From Listeria monocytogenes (GTDB taxonomy: Bacteria > Bacillota > Bacilli > Lactobacillales > Listeriaceae), in NCBI RefSeq assembly GCF_013282665.1, contig NZ_CP054041.1:754501-818500 (forward strand): 64,000 bases of DNA, written 5' to 3'. This document shows, in pieces, positions 36,708 through 48,447 of this stretch. The position numbers and the translations under genes are program-made. Each line of letters begins with the position of its first letter. Position 1 is the stretch's first letter. The notes beneath the pieces are model-generated. The model saw nothing but the letters and a program-made list of their open reading frames with translations. It was not told the origin of the DNA and made no database searches.

Positions 36708-37676
36708 TCACTCCTTTTCATTAGTTTGGTCAGGTAACAACGCTAAAAGCGCATCCGCTACCTTTTCAGCAGCATGGCGCACAAGGCCATCCTCTGTAGA
36801 AAGAAAATCTTGATAAATGGCTTCTACTCCAAGCTCTTCCATTCCCTTGGCATTATGCTCTACTTGAGCAACATCCTCTGGAAATAGAAGTTCTTTCGGA
36901 ACAGTCGTCGTATTAATTAACGTTTTATCTATAAAAGATTTCCCCACATGCTCATGGATAACTTTAATATGATCCGCATCTGAGAAAAAGTCGGTTTCGC
37001 CAATTTGCGTTAAAATATTCGTAATATACACTTTCGGAGCCTTGCTTGCGATAATTTCATCGGCTAATTCCGTAAGTAATAGATTTGGTAAAATACTTGT
37101 GTATAAACTTCCTGGGCCAATAACAATCAAATCAGCCTCTTTTACTGCCTCTACTGCTGTCGGATATGGTTTAACATTTTCTGGTTCGATATAAACACGA
37201 TTAATATGCTTCCCTTGTAATGGAATAAGTGACTCGCCGTGCACGATAGAACCATCTTCCATTTCGGCATTTAAGATAAGCGGTTGATCCGTTGCTGGAA
37301 TGACTTTGCCGCGGATTTTAAGCACTGTTGCCAGAACATTAATGGCATCGACATAGCTATCATTCAATTGCGATAAAGCGGTTAAAATCAAATTCCCAAT
37401 AACATGCCCCGATAAATCACCATCTACCGCAAAACGATATTGGAACAAATCGACAACACGTGGATCAACATTGGATAAAGCTAGCATGACATTACGAATA
37501 TCCCCTGGTGGGAGTACATCCATTTGCTCACGAATTTTACCGGAACTACCACCATCATCCGCTACTGTAACGATAGCCGTTAAATGGATATTCTTCTTTT
37601 TAAGACCTTTCAAAATAACAGGAAGGCCTGTTCCACCGCCGATTACTACTACTCTAGGTTTCGTTTCCTTTTTCAT
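36708..37676 (-). CDS. yvcK: YvcK/GlmR gluconeogenesis and cell-wall precursor factor
   Basis: 322-residue CofD-like protein that binds UDP-sugars and is needed for growth on gluconeogenic carbon and for cell-wall homeostasis; in Listeria it is a PrkA kinase substrate. Motifs seen: VVVIGGGTGLPVILKGLK, VTVADDGGSSG, PGDIRNVMLALS and VIGPGSLYTSILPNLL. The start codon follows the rapZ stop after a single base. Confidence 0.97.
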   Translation of the reverse strand: MKKETKPRVVVIGGGTGLPVILKGLKKKNIHLTAIVTVADDGGSSGKIREQMDVLPPGDIRNVMLALSNVDPRVVDLFQYRFAVDGDLSGHVIGNLILTALSQLNDSYVDAINVLATVLKIRGKVIPATDQPLILNAEMEDGSIVHGESLIPLQGKHINRVYIEPENVKPYPTAVEAVKEADLIVIGPGSLYTSILPNLLLTELADEIIASKAPKVYITNILTQIGETDFFSDADHIKVIHEHVGKSFIDKTLINTTTVPKELLFPEDVAQVEHNAKGMEELGVEAIYQDFLSTEDGLVRHAAEKVADALLALLPDQTNEKE

Positions 37677-37677
37677 A

Positions 37678-38553
37678 TTAACGGCCCTTTCTACGTTTCA
37701 TATCTCGGTGTGAAATCGTTGTCTCATATTTTTGTTGGATTGCTTTACCGACGAACTCTGTCAAGGCTACAGAACGATGCTGCCCTCCTGTACACCCAAT
37801 AGCAATAACTAATTGCGTCTTCCCTTCTCGTTTGTAAAAAGGAAGTGTAAACATTAATAAATCTACTAACTTATCTAAAAAGGTCTGCGTTTCAGGCCAT
37901 TTCATCACATATTCATATACATCTTCATCAAGCCCTGTAAGCGGCCGCATTTTGTCGATATAGTGTGGATTCGGTAAGAAGCGTACATCAAACACTAAAT
38001 CAGCATCAATCGGAATCCCATATTTGAAACCAAACGACATCAATTGTACATTAAATACATCTTTATCTTCGGTTTGGAATTCATTATTAATTCGCTCGCG
38101 TAACTCACGTGGTGCCATATTCGACGTATTAATAACTAACTGCGAACGCCCTTTTAAATCACTAAGCAGTTCACGCTCTGCATTAATTCCGTCAAGCACA
38201 GAACCGTTTGGCTCTAGTGGATGGTGGCGGCGCGTCTCTTTATAACGCGATACAAGCACCTTATCATCTGCCTCTAAAAAGAGAATTTTCGTTGTTATAA
38301 AATTGGTATTATCTAACTCATCAAGTGCTGGTTCAATCGAATCGAAAAACTCTCGTCCGCGAAGATCCATTACGAGCGCGATTTTATCCATTTTGTCGCT
38401 TTCTTTCATTAGCTCCCAGAATTTCGGAAGTAAACTTGGTGGTAAATTATCTACACAAAAATAACCGAGATCTTCTAAAGACTGCATTGCAACTGTTTTC
38501 CCTGCCCCAGACATCCCAGTAATGATTACTAATTTTAATTGTTTAGAAGTCAT
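37678..38553 (-). CDS. rapZ: RNase adapter protein RapZ (nucleotide-binding)
   Basis: 291-residue P-loop protein. Walker A is GMSGAGKT near the N-terminus; the C-terminal half carries [23 protein letters not shown] and [10 protein letters not shown]. In E. coli it directs RNase E to the GlmZ sRNA; the Firmicute role is less clear. The ATG at 38553 has AAAGGA ten bases upstream and gives the family length; the longer frame starts at an unsupported GTG. First gene of the rapZ-yvcK-whiA cluster. Confidence 0.97.
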   Translation of the reverse strand: MTSKQLKLVIITGMSGAGKTVAMQSLEDLGYFCVDNLPPSLLPKFWELMKESDKMDKIALVMDLRGREFFDSIEPALDELDNTNFITTKILFLEADDKVLVSRYKETRRHHPLEPNGSVLDGINAERELLSDLKGRSQLVINTSNMAPRELRERINNEFQTEDKDVFNVQLMSFGFKYGIPIDADLVFDVRFLPNPHYIDKMRPLTGLDEDVYEYVMKWPETQTFLDKLVDLLMFTLPFYKREGKTQLVIAIGCTGGQHRSVALTEFVGKAIQQKYETTISHRDMKRRKGR

Positions 38554-38614
38554 ATCTGTCTCATCCTTTCGCACAAATAATATCTACCTTCCATTTTAGC
38601 ACACTTCCCACTAG

Positions 38615-38657
38615 AAAATCCCGGAAAAGTCTCTAAAGTGAGTTTCCGGGATTTTTC
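38615..38657 (-). terminator. terminator after pgcA
   Basis: AAAATCCCGGAAA / TTTCCGGGATTTTT arms. It separates the galE-galM-pgcA unit from rapZ. Confidence 0.8.
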
Positions 38658-38660
38658 TTT

Positions 38661-40391
38661 TTAAGCTTCGATATGTTGCATCAAATCAGCTTTTACTTTT
38701 TCTAATTTTGCGGTACTTTCTTCCTTACTTTCGCCACGAATACTAAAGTAGAATTTGATTTTCGGCTCTGTGCCTGATGGACGTAAACAGAACCATGAAC
38801 CATCTTCAAAATAGCATTTAATAACATCCGCTGTTGGCAAATGGATTGCTTCGGTTTTCCCAGTCGCAATCCAAGTTGTTTCGCCTCTCAAATAATCTTC
38901 CACACGTTCCACAGTGAATCCACCCATACTTGTCGGTAGTTGCTCGCGGAAACCGCTTGTAATTTCTTTGATACGCCGAGAACCGTCTTTACCACTTAAA
39001 GTTAAGGAAACTAGGTCTTCGTTGTAATAACCAAATTCATCGTAAATTTGCTCTAAATCTTCTAGTAACGTTCTGCCCTCTACTTTGCTAACGAGCGCAA
39101 CTTCCGCCATTGCAAGAACCGCTTGAATCGCATCTTTATCACGCGTAAACGACTTAACCATGTAACCATTACTTTCTTCATAACCAAATTCAAATGTATG
39201 CTTACCAGTTTCTTCAAAATGTTTGATTTGTTCTGCGATAAATTTGAAACCAGTTAAAACTTCTATCATTTCCGCGCCATAATGCTTCGCGATTTCCGTT
39301 CCAAGATTACTCGTTACAATCGACTTCAATACCGCTGCATTAGCCGGTAATTCATTTTGCGCTTTCTTTTGTTTTAATAAATAATGTAATATAATCGCAC
39401 CAATTTGGTTTCCAGATAACACTTCATATTCTCCGTCAAGATTACGAACTGCCACGCCTAAACGGTCAGCATCTGGATCTGTTCCTACTAAAATGTCGCC
39501 ACCAAACTTCTTGCCATATTCAATCGCCAGTAAAAAGGCTTCTCGGTTTTCCGGATTAGGCGATTTTACTGTCCCAAAATCAGGATCATTCACGAATTGC
39601 TCGTCAACCTTAACAATATTCGTGAAACCAACACTTTCAAGCGCTGGAACGCCAAGAATTCCACCAGTACCATGAAGCGGCGTGAAAACTATTTTCAAAT
39701 CCTCCCCGCGTTCCTTAACAAGTTCCTTATTAACAATGACCTCTTTTAATTTTTCCAAATAAGGACGGTCTACTTTTTCACTAATTACCTCTAGCAAACC
39801 ATTTTCGATTAATACTTCTTGGCTCGCCACTTCTACAGAAAAAATATCTTCTACTGCATTTATGTAATCAATTACGGCACTTGCGCCAGTTGGAGGCATT
39901 TGCCCGCCATCTTCGCCGTATATTTTGTAACCGTTATATTCTGGTGGATTATGACTAGCTGTAATAACAATCCCGCCAAATGCATTTAAATAACGCACGG
40001 CAAAAGAAAGTTCCGGTGTTGGTCGAAGTGCATCAAAAACATAGCTTTTCACACCATGATGCCCTAATACTGCCGCCGATTCAAAAGCGAACTCACGCGA
40101 CATATGACGAGGATCATACGCAATAACTATCCCACGTTTTTTAGCTTCTTCCCCGTTCTCCGCCACAAATTGCGCTAAACCAAGAGAAGCTTTACGAATA
40201 GTATAGATATTCATACGATTCGTTCCAACACCTAGTACACCGCGCATTCCCGCCGTTCCAAATTCCATATTACGATAAAAACTATCTTCCAGTTCTTTTT
40301 CATTAGCTTCCATATTTGTTAATTGTTTTCGTAAGGCGCTATCTAATTTGTCATTAGCAACCCATTTTTGGTATTCTTCTTGCCAATTCAT
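38661..40391 (-). CDS. pgcA: phosphoglucomutase (alpha-phosphohexomutase family)
   Basis: 576-residue enzyme interconverting glucose-1-phosphate and glucose-6-phosphate, feeding UDP-glucose for teichoic acid and glycolipid synthesis. The phosphoserine is Ser146 in TASHNPPEYNGYK; the metal loop is GTDPDADRLG, the sugar loop EESNGYM, and the phosphate loop RPSGTEPKIKFYF. Length and the N-terminal NWQEEYQKW match the Bacillus PgcA type. It follows galM by 42 bases in a galE-galM-pgcA unit, so the three link galactose and glucose-1-phosphate metabolism. Confidence 0.97.
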   Translation of the reverse strand: MNWQEEYQKWVANDKLDSALRKQLTNMEANEKELEDSFYRNMEFGTAGMRGVLGVGTNRMNIYTIRKASLGLAQFVAENGEEAKKRGIVIAYDPRHMSREFAFESAAVLGHHGVKSYVFDALRPTPELSFAVRYLNAFGGIVITASHNPPEYNGYKIYGEDGGQMPPTGASAVIDYINAVEDIFSVEVASQEVLIENGLLEVISEKVDRPYLEKLKEVIVNKELVKERGEDLKIVFTPLHGTGGILGVPALESVGFTNIVKVDEQFVNDPDFGTVKSPNPENREAFLLAIEYGKKFGGDILVGTDPDADRLGVAVRNLDGEYEVLSGNQIGAIILHYLLKQKKAQNELPANAAVLKSIVTSNLGTEIAKHYGAEMIEVLTGFKFIAEQIKHFEETGKHTFEFGYEESNGYMVKSFTRDKDAIQAVLAMAEVALVSKVEGRTLLEDLEQIYDEFGYYNEDLVSLTLSGKDGSRRIKEITSGFREQLPTSMGGFTVERVEDYLRGETTWIATGKTEAIHLPTADVIKCYFEDGSWFCLRPSGTEPKIKFYFSIRGESKEESTAKLEKVKADLMQHIEA

Positions 40392-40433
40392 TCTCTACAC
40401 CCCTCCATTTAAAACTACTTTATTTAAAATTTA

Positions 40434-41495
40434 TCAGCTTTCCGCAGTGAAACGAAAAGCTGTCCTAGATGTGAAAGGTTTTTCTGGCCGCAATATAATA
40501 TCTCCAAATCCATCCTGATTAATCGCATCCACTAACCCTTGCGTCTCCATCGTTATACCAGCATATTTTGGTACAGGGCACCCGTCTATCTCGAAAGTAC
40601 TAGTCAAACTATTTGCTGTATATACTAATACGGAATCCGCTTCTGTTTCCATTTCTAAGCGCCGTCCTGACTTTGGATCAAACAAAACTGCATCTGGACG
40701 ACCATTTTCATGTTTTAAAATGAATGCATGATCTAGCCCCGCACCAACTAATTTTATTTGCTGATCCTGACTTTGCGTAATCTCTGCTACTTCACGACCT
40801 GCACGCAAATCAAAAATAGTATTTTCCACTGAACGTTTTTCCCCAATTGGAAGAGACTCTTCATCTATAGGCAGGAATCTATCACTATTAATCCAGAGCT
40901 GATGCTGTAAAACTGTCGCACCAGTCTCTCCGCTCAAATTAAAATAAATATGATTGCTCGGGTTATAAATAGTCGGTTGGTCGCATTTTGCTTCATAATC
41001 AATTAGCCATTCATTTTTATTATTTAATGTATAAGTCATCCTAGCATTGATATTCCCCGGATAGCCATTTTCCCCGTCAGCCCAGCAATAGTCAAAAGTC
41101 ATCACCATTTGATCAAGCTCTTTTTCCACAGTTACATTCCAAATCTTCTTACTAAAATTAAGTTTGCCTCCATGCCGGTGGTTATTCCCTTCATTTTGAG
41201 TCAGTTGGAACTGTTTCCCGTCTAGCTTAAATCGCCCATTACTAATACGACCAGCAACGGGACCAAGCGTCGCACCAAAGTACGGCGAATGTGCTAAATA
41301 ATCATCTAGACTCGTAAAACCAAGACTAATATTCGCCAAATTGCCAAATTTATCTTTCGTTTCTAGGGAAGTAACAATCGCTCCGTAATTTAATACACTC
41401 ATGCGCATACCGTGGTCATTTACCATCGTCCATTGCCAGACCGTTTCCCCTTCAAATTCACCAAATTGTTTCTTGATTACTTCGATGAAAACCAC
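40434..41495 (-). CDS. galM: aldose 1-epimerase
   Basis: 353-residue galactose mutarotase of the beta-sandwich family. Catalytic residues lie in the expected motifs: NEGNNHRHGG, NPSNHIYFNLSG and GLDHAF, and the late glutamate in AGITMETQG. The start is uncertain: GTG 41495 is only three bases from AAGGA, but there is no ATG nearby. It lies 15 bases after galE, so it is cotranscribed. Confidence 0.95.
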   Translation of the reverse strand: MVFIEVIKKQFGEFEGETVWQWTMVNDHGMRMSVLNYGAIVTSLETKDKFGNLANISLGFTSLDDYLAHSPYFGATLGPVAGRISNGRFKLDGKQFQLTQNEGNNHRHGGKLNFSKKIWNVTVEKELDQMVMTFDYCWADGENGYPGNINARMTYTLNNKNEWLIDYEAKCDQPTIYNPSNHIYFNLSGETGATVLQHQLWINSDRFLPIDEESLPIGEKRSVENTIFDLRAGREVAEITQSQDQQIKLVGAGLDHAFILKHENGRPDAVLFDPKSGRRLEMETEADSVLVYTANSLTSTFEIDGCPVPKYAGITMETQGLVDAINQDGFGDIILRPEKPFTSRTAFRFTAES

Positions 41496-41510
41496 TTTCC
41501 TTCATAGTTA

Positions 41511-42494
41511 TTAATAGCCATTTGGGTGAGCTACGTGCCATTTCCAAGCGGTTGCAATAATATCTTTTACGTCTGTATAAGTAGGCTCCCAACCTAGAAT
41601 TTCACGCGCTTTATCACTAGAAGCAATTAATGTTCCTGGATCTCCTGCGCGGCGTGGTACAACTTCAGCTGGAATTTCTTTACCTGTTACACTACGAGCT
41701 GCTTCAAGCATTTCTTTTACTGAAAAACCATTACTACTACCAAGGTTGAAAATATTACTTTCCCCGCCATTTTTCAAATATTCTAGCGCTTTAATATGCG
41801 CGTCAATTAAATCTTCTACTTGTACATAATCACGAATACAAGTGCCATCAGGCGTATTGTAGTCATCACCGTAAATCGCTAATTTTTCTCGTTGACCAAG
41901 CGCAACTTGTAAAATAATTGGAACTAAGTGCGATTCTGGTTTGTGATCTTCCCCAATCGAGCCATCCGCTTTGGCACCAGCAACATTAAAATACCGGAGT
42001 GCAACATATTTCATATCATACGCTTTGTCGCACCATTTCATCATTTTTTCCATGATTAGCTTCGTTTCGCCGTAAGTACTTTCCGGATTTGTTGGCATCT
42101 CTTCCGTAATCGGCACACGTTCTGGTTCCCCGTATGTAGCAGCACTAGAAGAAAAGACAATATGCTTCACGCCAAATTGCTCCATCACTTCTAAAACAAT
42201 TTGCGTACCATAAACATTATTATTTAAATAATCTAGCGGCACTTCCATTGATTCTCCTACAAGTGAACTAGCAGCAAAATGAATCACACCATCTACCGTT
42301 TCTTTTTCAAAAACCGAACTTAAAAATGCCTTATCACGAATATCTCCTTCATAAAATTTCGCCTTTTTATGAATAGATTCTTTATGCCCTGTTCTTAAAT
42401 TATCAATGACTACTACTTCATATCCGCGAGTAATTAACTCATCTACTGCATGTGAACCAATATAGCCAGCTCCACCAAGTACAACAATACTCAT
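41511..42494 (-). CDS. galE: UDP-glucose 4-epimerase
   Basis: 327-residue short-chain dehydrogenase/reductase epimerase. The NAD motif is [14 protein letters not shown]; the catalytic Ser is in [11 protein letters not shown] and the Tyr-x-x-x-Lys is [10 protein letters not shown]. It supplies UDP-galactose, used in Listeria for wall teichoic acid and O-glycan decoration. It is first gene of galE-galM-pgcA. The other Leloir genes galK and galT are not visible here. Confidence 0.97.
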   Translation of the reverse strand: MSIVVLGGAGYIGSHAVDELITRGYEVVVIDNLRTGHKESIHKKAKFYEGDIRDKAFLSSVFEKETVDGVIHFAASSLVGESMEVPLDYLNNNVYGTQIVLEVMEQFGVKHIVFSSSAATYGEPERVPITEEMPTNPESTYGETKLIMEKMMKWCDKAYDMKYVALRYFNVAGAKADGSIGEDHKPESHLVPIILQVALGQREKLAIYGDDYNTPDGTCIRDYVQVEDLIDAHIKALEYLKNGGESNIFNLGSSNGFSVKEMLEAARSVTGKEIPAEVVPRRAGDPGTLIASSDKAREILGWEPTYTDVKDIIATAWKWHVAHPNGY

Positions 42495-42560
42495 TATTTA
42501 TCTCTCCTAACGATAGTCTTTGTCCTCTATTTTACACTACTCAAGTCCATATAGTCACGC

Positions 42561-42598
42561 AAAAATGGGTCTAAGATAAATAATCCTAGACCCATTTG
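42561..42598 (-). terminator. terminator after trxB
   Basis: AAATGGGTCTAGG / CTTAGACCCATTTTT stem on the minus strand with a short T-run. Confidence 0.8.
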
Positions 42599-42610
42599 CA
42601 TTTTTTACAA

Positions 42611-43588
<978 letters not shown>

Positions 43589-43648
43589 TTATGTGTATAC
43601 AATAGTTAGCCTAAATTAATCCTAATACGGAATAGCAAAAAGGTCTAT

Positions 43649-45124
43649 TTATCTGCTCAGGACGCGCTCAATATCTCGTGCACATTTGCCACATTCAAAT
43701 TCTTCTACTAATTGAAGTTTCAATTGCGGTAAAAATAACTTTGCAATCGCGCTCGCCACTGTCTCTATCGTATAACGACCAAGTATTAAATCTTTCCCCG
43801 CATCGTTTAAAACTAAAGAAAACAGCTTCTTATACAACGCCATATTTTCTTCATTTAACAAAATACCATGCTCTCTTAAAATAATCATCGCTTTGGCAAT
43901 CAAATAACCATTTTGTTCGATTGCGCCATCTGGAAAATAATCAAAATTAGTAAACAATAAATGCTCCATGTAAGACCAATCGCTCATATCGAGTAATGGA
44001 TGGAATAACACTAACTCTGGACGATTCCCAGAAATAGTTAACGCATAAACACCTAGCATATGAATTAAATCATCATTCTCTTGAAGCATATCAAGCACAA
44101 GTCGCGTGTCATTCGTTAAATCTACCTCTTGCTCCCATGGAAATCGAACATCTTCATACAAATCACACTCTAAAAAGGAATGCCAAAACATTTTCGCCCC
44201 TTCAACAACACCTAAATAGTAGGAAGATTTCGCACGAAAATAATAATACTTGCTACGCTCCGTTACTTCCAAATCAGCCACTTGTTCAAGCAAATCGTCC
44301 GCTTCCTCATAATTCCCCATCATCGCATGAATAAGACCAAGCTTCTCTTTGTGATGCGCTAAAACTGGCAACACATCCCGAAGTTCAAGATAGAGCTCAT
44401 CCGCCTCCTTGCGATTCCCTTTGTAAAAATGATAAATAAATAAATCACAAATACCTAAAAGATTCCCCGGATTTCGCGCTAATAAATCACTTAAAACTCT
44501 GACGCCCTCTTCTTCTTTCAACTGTTCAAAATAAAGAGAAGCAAGTTGATTATAAGCAGGCCAAAAATTCGGTTTTTCGTCAATGACTTTTCTTAAAATA
44601 TCACAAGCCGATGCACTATCTTCTTCCGCCAAATAGCGGTTAATTTCTTTTTTATACGAATAGAATTCTTGCTCTAATTTAGAAAAACCATTTTCAATAG
44701 TTTCACCAAAAGGCGTTTCTTCTAATAATACTTCAATTAAATCTTTCGCTTCCTCGGTATATTCATCATCCGTTGCGCTATCCAAATAACGGTTAGCATA
44801 TTGTAGTGCTCTCCGATAATCTTTCATATACGCAAAATTATTCGCAATAAAATAATAGCAGTATTCCATGTTCCCATTGCGTTGTTCCAAAACATCTCTA
44901 AGTAGCTGATTCGATTTATGAAATTGCCCAATTTCTGTATAACATATTGCCAGCTGACAAAGAATAACCGCTTCTCCCGGCTCAAGTTCAGATGCCCGTA
45001 CTAAATACCTGATTGCTTCTTTAATTCTTTGATCACGAAACGCTTCCACACCGCGTTCAAAATAAAACTGACCATTTGGATAAAATGGATAGATTTTTGC
45101 GGGTGTTTTTTTGTCTTTTTCCAT
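43649..45124 (-). CDS. TPR-repeat protein (YvcD-like)
   Basis: 491-residue cytoplasmic protein with tetratricopeptide repeats in the N-terminal two-thirds (for example YFERGVEAFRDQRIKEAIRYLVRASELEPGEA and the following 34-residue units). A C-terminal region contains ECGKCARDIERV, with two cysteines that could form a redox or metal site. It stands immediately upstream of trxB; a partner role in thiol stress is conceivable but not shown. Function is unknown. Confidence 0.85.
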   Translation of the reverse strand: MEKDKKTPAKIYPFYPNGQFYFERGVEAFRDQRIKEAIRYLVRASELEPGEAVILCQLAICYTEIGQFHKSNQLLRDVLEQRNGNMEYCYYFIANNFAYMKDYRRALQYANRYLDSATDDEYTEEAKDLIEVLLEETPFGETIENGFSKLEQEFYSYKKEINRYLAEEDSASACDILRKVIDEKPNFWPAYNQLASLYFEQLKEEEGVRVLSDLLARNPGNLLGICDLFIYHFYKGNRKEADELYLELRDVLPVLAHHKEKLGLIHAMMGNYEEADDLLEQVADLEVTERSKYYYFRAKSSYYLGVVEGAKMFWHSFLECDLYEDVRFPWEQEVDLTNDTRLVLDMLQENDDLIHMLGVYALTISGNRPELVLFHPLLDMSDWSYMEHLLFTNFDYFPDGAIEQNGYLIAKAMIILREHGILLNEENMALYKKLFSLVLNDAGKDLILGRYTIETVASAIAKLFLPQLKLQLVEEFECGKCARDIERVLSR

Positions 45125-45188
45125 TTTTCCACCTCCAACATTACCTTTATCCTAATGAGTATAACATAGAATTTATGACTTTGGGCGA

Positions 45189-45229
45189 CAAAAAAGCTAC
45201 TACAACTTTTACGTCAAAGCAGCTTTTTC
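45189..45229 (-). terminator. terminator of the hprK-lgt-ppaX-acetyltransferase unit
   Basis: AAAAGCTGCT / GTAGCTTTTTT stem on the minus strand. It overlaps the last codons of the acetyltransferase gene. Confidence 0.65.
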
Positions 45230-45706
45230 TTTTATTATTAACGGATTTCCATAAGCAAAACTACCAGCAGGGACATCCACTGATACAAGCGCACCAGCGG
45301 CAATCACCGCACCGTCTCCAATTACAGTACCTGGAAGAATAGTGACATTCGCGCCAACCATCACATCCCGGCCAATCACCACTTCCCCAACGCGATACTC
45401 CGAAAGTAAATATTCATGCGTCAAGATAGTTGTATGATAACCAATAATCGAGTTTTCGCCAATCATAATCTTTTCCGGAAAAAATAAATCCGGCATAACC
45501 TTATAGGCAATGGCAGTCTTCTCGCCAATTTCCATTCCAAGACATGCGCGATAAATTGCACGCTTACCGCCCATCCACGGAAAAAAACGACCAAATTCAA
45601 TTACTAAGGTATTCTTCAAAACCTTCCAAAAAGAAATTGTTTTATACACTTGAAAAAGGGTGTTGACTGTATCATCGGGTGCCTTAAACCTATCCAGCCG
45701 CCGCAA
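45209..45706 (-). CDS. left-handed beta-helix acetyltransferase (YvoF-like)
   Basis: 165-residue hexapeptide-repeat acyltransferase. Imperfect hexapeptide turns (IGENSIIGYHTTI, VVIGRDVMVGANVTILPGTVIGDGAVIAAGALV) form a left-handed beta helix; the end PAGSFAYGNP is typical. In Bacillus the equivalent gene (yvoF) also follows ppaX in the hprK operon. It starts 3 bases after the ppaX stop. Acceptor substrate is unknown. Confidence 0.88.
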   Translation of the reverse strand: MRRLDRFKAPDDTVNTLFQVYKTISFWKVLKNTLVIEFGRFFPWMGGKRAIYRACLGMEIGEKTAIAYKVMPDLFFPEKIMIGENSIIGYHTTILTHEYLLSEYRVGEVVIGRDVMVGANVTILPGTVIGDGAVIAAGALVSVDVPAGSFAYGNPLIIKEKAALT

Positions 45707-45709
45707 AAT

Positions 45710-46363
45710 TTATTCCTCGTCCCTAACAATTGCGAGTAAATCGCTCATTTTTTCTAACATAAAATCTGGTTGGAACTGCGCCAAATGTTCTGGACCTTTA
45801 ATCGCCCAGGCCACACCCGCAGTTAACGTTTCCGCATTTTTCCCAGCCTCAATATCATGATAATTATCACCAATCATAATCGCTTCTTCTTTCGTCGCAT
45901 TTAACAGCGAAAGAGCCATCTCAATACCTTCTGGATCTGGTTTAGCATTAGAAACTTGATCTAACCCAATGACCACTTGGAAAAATTTATCTAAGCCTGT
46001 CACTTTAAGTCCACGCATAATCGTATCATACATTTTCGTCGATACAATACCTAGTTTATAATCTTCTTCATATAAAGCCCTAATTGCTTCATAAACTCCA
46101 TCATATTCTAAAATTAGATCATCATGATGCTTCAAATTATATTCTCGGTAAAAAGCGCGCATTTCATCAGCATGCGCTGGATTTATTTCCCGAAACGTTT
46201 CCATTAAAGAAGGCCCGATAAATGGTAAAATATCTTCTCTAGTAAAAACTCGGTCCGGCAAGAATTTTTGTAACGTCACTTGGAACGTCTTAATAATCAA
46301 TTCATTTGTGTTTATAAGTGTCCCATCTAAGTCAAACAACAATGTAGTAATTTTCCCAGTCAT
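45710..46363 (-). CDS. ppaX: pyrophosphatase PpaX (HAD family)
   Basis: 217-residue HAD hydrolase. The nucleophile motif is [15 protein letters not shown], motif II lies in [10 protein letters not shown], the lysine motif in [14 protein letters not shown], and the acidic motif IV in [12 protein letters not shown]. It hydrolyses the pyrophosphate released when HPr kinase/phosphorylase dephosphorylates Ser-P-HPr. The conserved hprK-lgt-ppaX context supports this name over a generic phosphatase. Confidence 0.94.
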   Translation of the reverse strand: MTGKITTLLFDLDGTLINTNELIIKTFQVTLQKFLPDRVFTREDILPFIGPSLMETFREINPAHADEMRAFYREYNLKHHDDLILEYDGVYEAIRALYEEDYKLGIVSTKMYDTIMRGLKVTGLDKFFQVVIGLDQVSNAKPDPEGIEMALSLLNATKEEAIMIGDNYHDIEAGKNAETLTAGVAWAIKGPEHLAQFQPDFMLEKMSDLLAIVRDEE

Positions 46364-46404
46364 AATTTCTTCCTTTCTTAATCAAACTCGAAAATCTCTA
46401 ACTT

Positions 46405-47238
46405 TTATTTCTTTTTAACTACTTTACCAAATTTATCTTCCATATAATACGGCGGGTTCATTTTCACACGACGATAAATAATGATGCCAATGGACAGAAC
46501 AATAAGAAGTAAAGATAGTACTTGCGAAACTCTAAAGTCACCCCACATTAAGCTGTCTGTCCGCATTCCTTCAATAAAGAATCTTCCAAACGAATACCAA
46601 ATAACATAACCGAGGAATAACTCCCCACGACGAATTTTTGTGCGACGAATAATTAATAGAATAATAAATCCAAGCACATTCCATAAACTCTCATATAAGA
46701 AAGTCGGTTGATAATAAGCACCATCTATGTACATCTGGTTGATAATAAAGTCTGGCAGATGAAGTCCCTCTAGAAAAGCTCGAGTTGTTTCAGCACCATG
46801 CGCTTCCTGGTTCATAAAGTTTCCCCAACGTCCAATCGCTTGTGCAATAATCAAACTTGGCGCAACAACATCCGCAAGTTGCCAAAATGAAATCTTTTTA
46901 ATCCGTGAAAAAATAATGGCCGTTAAAACCGCACCAATTAGCGCACCATATATAGCAATACCTCCGTGCCAAATCTTCACTATTTCGCCTAAATTATTCT
47001 TATAGAAATCCCACTCAAAAATAACATAGTAAATTCGAGCACTAATAATCGAAATCGGAATTGCCCAAATCAACAAATCCACAATAATCTCTTTATCCAT
47101 TTTGCGCTTGTTAGCTTCACTTAAAGCAAGAAGTAACGCAATAACAACAGCCGAAGCAATAATAACTCCGTACCATTTGACAGATATATTACCAATTTGA
47201 ATCGCCACTGGATCAAGTGGCTGAACACCATTACCCAT
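46405..47238 (-). CDS. lgt: prolipoprotein diacylglyceryl transferase
   Basis: 277-residue seven-helix membrane enzyme that adds diacylglycerol to the lipobox cysteine of lipoproteins such as PstS in this window. The signature [13 protein letters not shown] and the C-terminal [17 protein letters not shown] are present. The ATG at 47238 has AGGGG close upstream; the longest frame adds 11 residues inside the preceding hairpin region and is rejected. It is between hprK and ppaX. Confidence 0.97.
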   Translation of the reverse strand: MGNGVQPLDPVAIQIGNISVKWYGVIIASAVVIALLLALSEANKRKMDKEIIVDLLIWAIPISIISARIYYVIFEWDFYKNNLGEIVKIWHGGIAIYGALIGAVLTAIIFSRIKKISFWQLADVVAPSLIIAQAIGRWGNFMNQEAHGAETTRAFLEGLHLPDFIINQMYIDGAYYQPTFLYESLWNVLGFIILLIIRRTKIRRGELFLGYVIWYSFGRFFIEGMRTDSLMWGDFRVSQVLSLLLIVLSIGIIIYRRVKMNPPYYMEDKFGKVVKKK

Positions 47239-47263
47239 AATTCCCCTACTTTCAAAAAGACAA

Positions 47264-47309
47264 CTCCGCAACCAAACACGATTTTTGTAATGTCTGTTTG
47301 GCTACGGAG
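47264..47309 (-). other. intercistronic hairpin between hprK and lgt
   Basis: CTCCGTAGCCAAACA / TGTTTGGTTGCGGAG stem on the minus strand with one or two weak pairs. No immediate T-run, so it is probably an mRNA stability or processing element rather than a full terminator. Confidence 0.5.
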
Positions 47310-47322
47310 ATGCTTTCTCTAT

Positions 47323-48261
47323 TTAATCATTCATGCTACTATTATGACCTATTAAATTATTCAAGTCTTGTGTAAATTGCTCTGCTGCATTGTATCCCAT
47401 GTTCTTCAAACGGAAATTCATAGCCGCTACCTCAATGATAACAGATAAATTTCGCCCTGGTCGAACAGGAACCGTAATTTTCGGAATGTCCATATCAAAG
47501 ATTTTTGTCTTTTCTTGGTCTAACCCGACACGGTCATAATGCTTGTCAGGATCCCAATTTTCAAGGTGCACAACGATAGTAATCTTTTTACTAGAACGAA
47601 CAGCGCCTGCTCCAAATAAAGTCATTACATTAATAATCCCGAGCCCACGAATCTCAAGTAAATGTTCAATAATTGCTGGAGAAGAACCAATTAACGTCAT
47701 TTCATCCTCTTGACGGATTTCTACGTTATCATCTGCTACAAGTCTATGTCCTCGTTTTACAAGCTCTAGTGCTGTTTCACTTTTACCCACACCACTGCTC
47801 CCTGTAATCAACACACCTAGACCATAAATATCTACTAGCACACCATGCATCGAAATAACTGGCGCAAGTCTGCTTTCTAAGTAATTCGTAATATAAACAG
47901 ATAAACGCGTCGTTTTAAGTCGCGAACGTAATACCGGAATATCGGCTTCTTTCGCTGCAGCAACTAATTCTTTCGGCACTTCTAAATTTCTAGAAATCAC
48001 AAAAGCAGGCGTCCGCTTCGTACACATTTGTTTATATCTTTTGAGACGTTCTTCTGGTTCCATTCCTTCAGAAAACGATATTTCAGTCATGCCAAAAAGT
48101 TGCACACGATCTTCTGGATAATAAGAGAAAAACCCTGTAAGTTCCAGCCCCGGCCGAGATAAGTCACTTGTTGAAATTGGCCGTTCAAGTCCCGTTTCCG
48201 AACAAATTAGCTCTAAATTAAGTCGTTCCTTTAAATCCTTTACCGTAACCGATTTTGTCAT
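47323..48261 (-). CDS. hprK: HPr kinase/phosphorylase
   Basis: 312-residue bifunctional enzyme that phosphorylates HPr at Ser46, controlling CcpA-dependent catabolite repression and PTS activity. The P-loop GSSGVGKS is at 154-161, and the family signature [20 protein letters not shown] follows. The ATG at 48261 has GGAGG seven bases before it; upstream codons of the longer frame are rejected. It heads the hprK-lgt-ppaX-acetyltransferase operon. Confidence 0.98.
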   Translation of the reverse strand: MTKSVTVKDLKERLNLELICSETGLERPISTSDLSRPGLELTGFFSYYPEDRVQLFGMTEISFSEGMEPEERLKRYKQMCTKRTPAFVISRNLEVPKELVAAAKEADIPVLRSRLKTTRLSVYITNYLESRLAPVISMHGVLVDIYGLGVLITGSSGVGKSETALELVKRGHRLVADDNVEIRQEDEMTLIGSSPAIIEHLLEIRGLGIINVMTLFGAGAVRSSKKITIVVHLENWDPDKHYDRVGLDQEKTKIFDMDIPKITVPVRPGRNLSVIIEVAAMNFRLKNMGYNAAEQFTQDLNNLIGHNSSMND

Positions 48262-48393
48262 GCAAGTACCTCCAAATGAATTATAAAAGTCCATTACTGT
48301 TCGCTACAAAATATTATTTAGAAAGCTCCTTCTCATTTTAGCACTTTAGAAGGAATCAAGCTACCTCTTTCTTCCCAAATGGCTCTACATAGC

Positions 48394-48442
48394 AAAACCA
48401 GCTACATTTAAAAGACTGTTTTTAGCCTAAAAATGTAGCTGG
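48394..48442 (-). terminator. terminator of the YvlD/PspC/DUF4097 cluster
   Basis: CCAGCTACATT / AATGTAGCTGG perfect arms with a 23-base loop followed by TTTT on the minus strand. Confidence 0.75.
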
Positions 48443-48447
48443 AATGT

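Noticed and set aside
47236..47262. GTTG-N15-GGGAAT before lgt as a sigma-B promoter.
   Set aside because: It overlaps the lgt ribosome site and start region, so a transcript from it would lack the translation signal.
48330..48400. GTTT...GGGAAG as a sigma-B promoter for hprK.
   Set aside because: The spacer is 18 bases and the -10 ends GGGAAG; it does not fit the accepted pattern.
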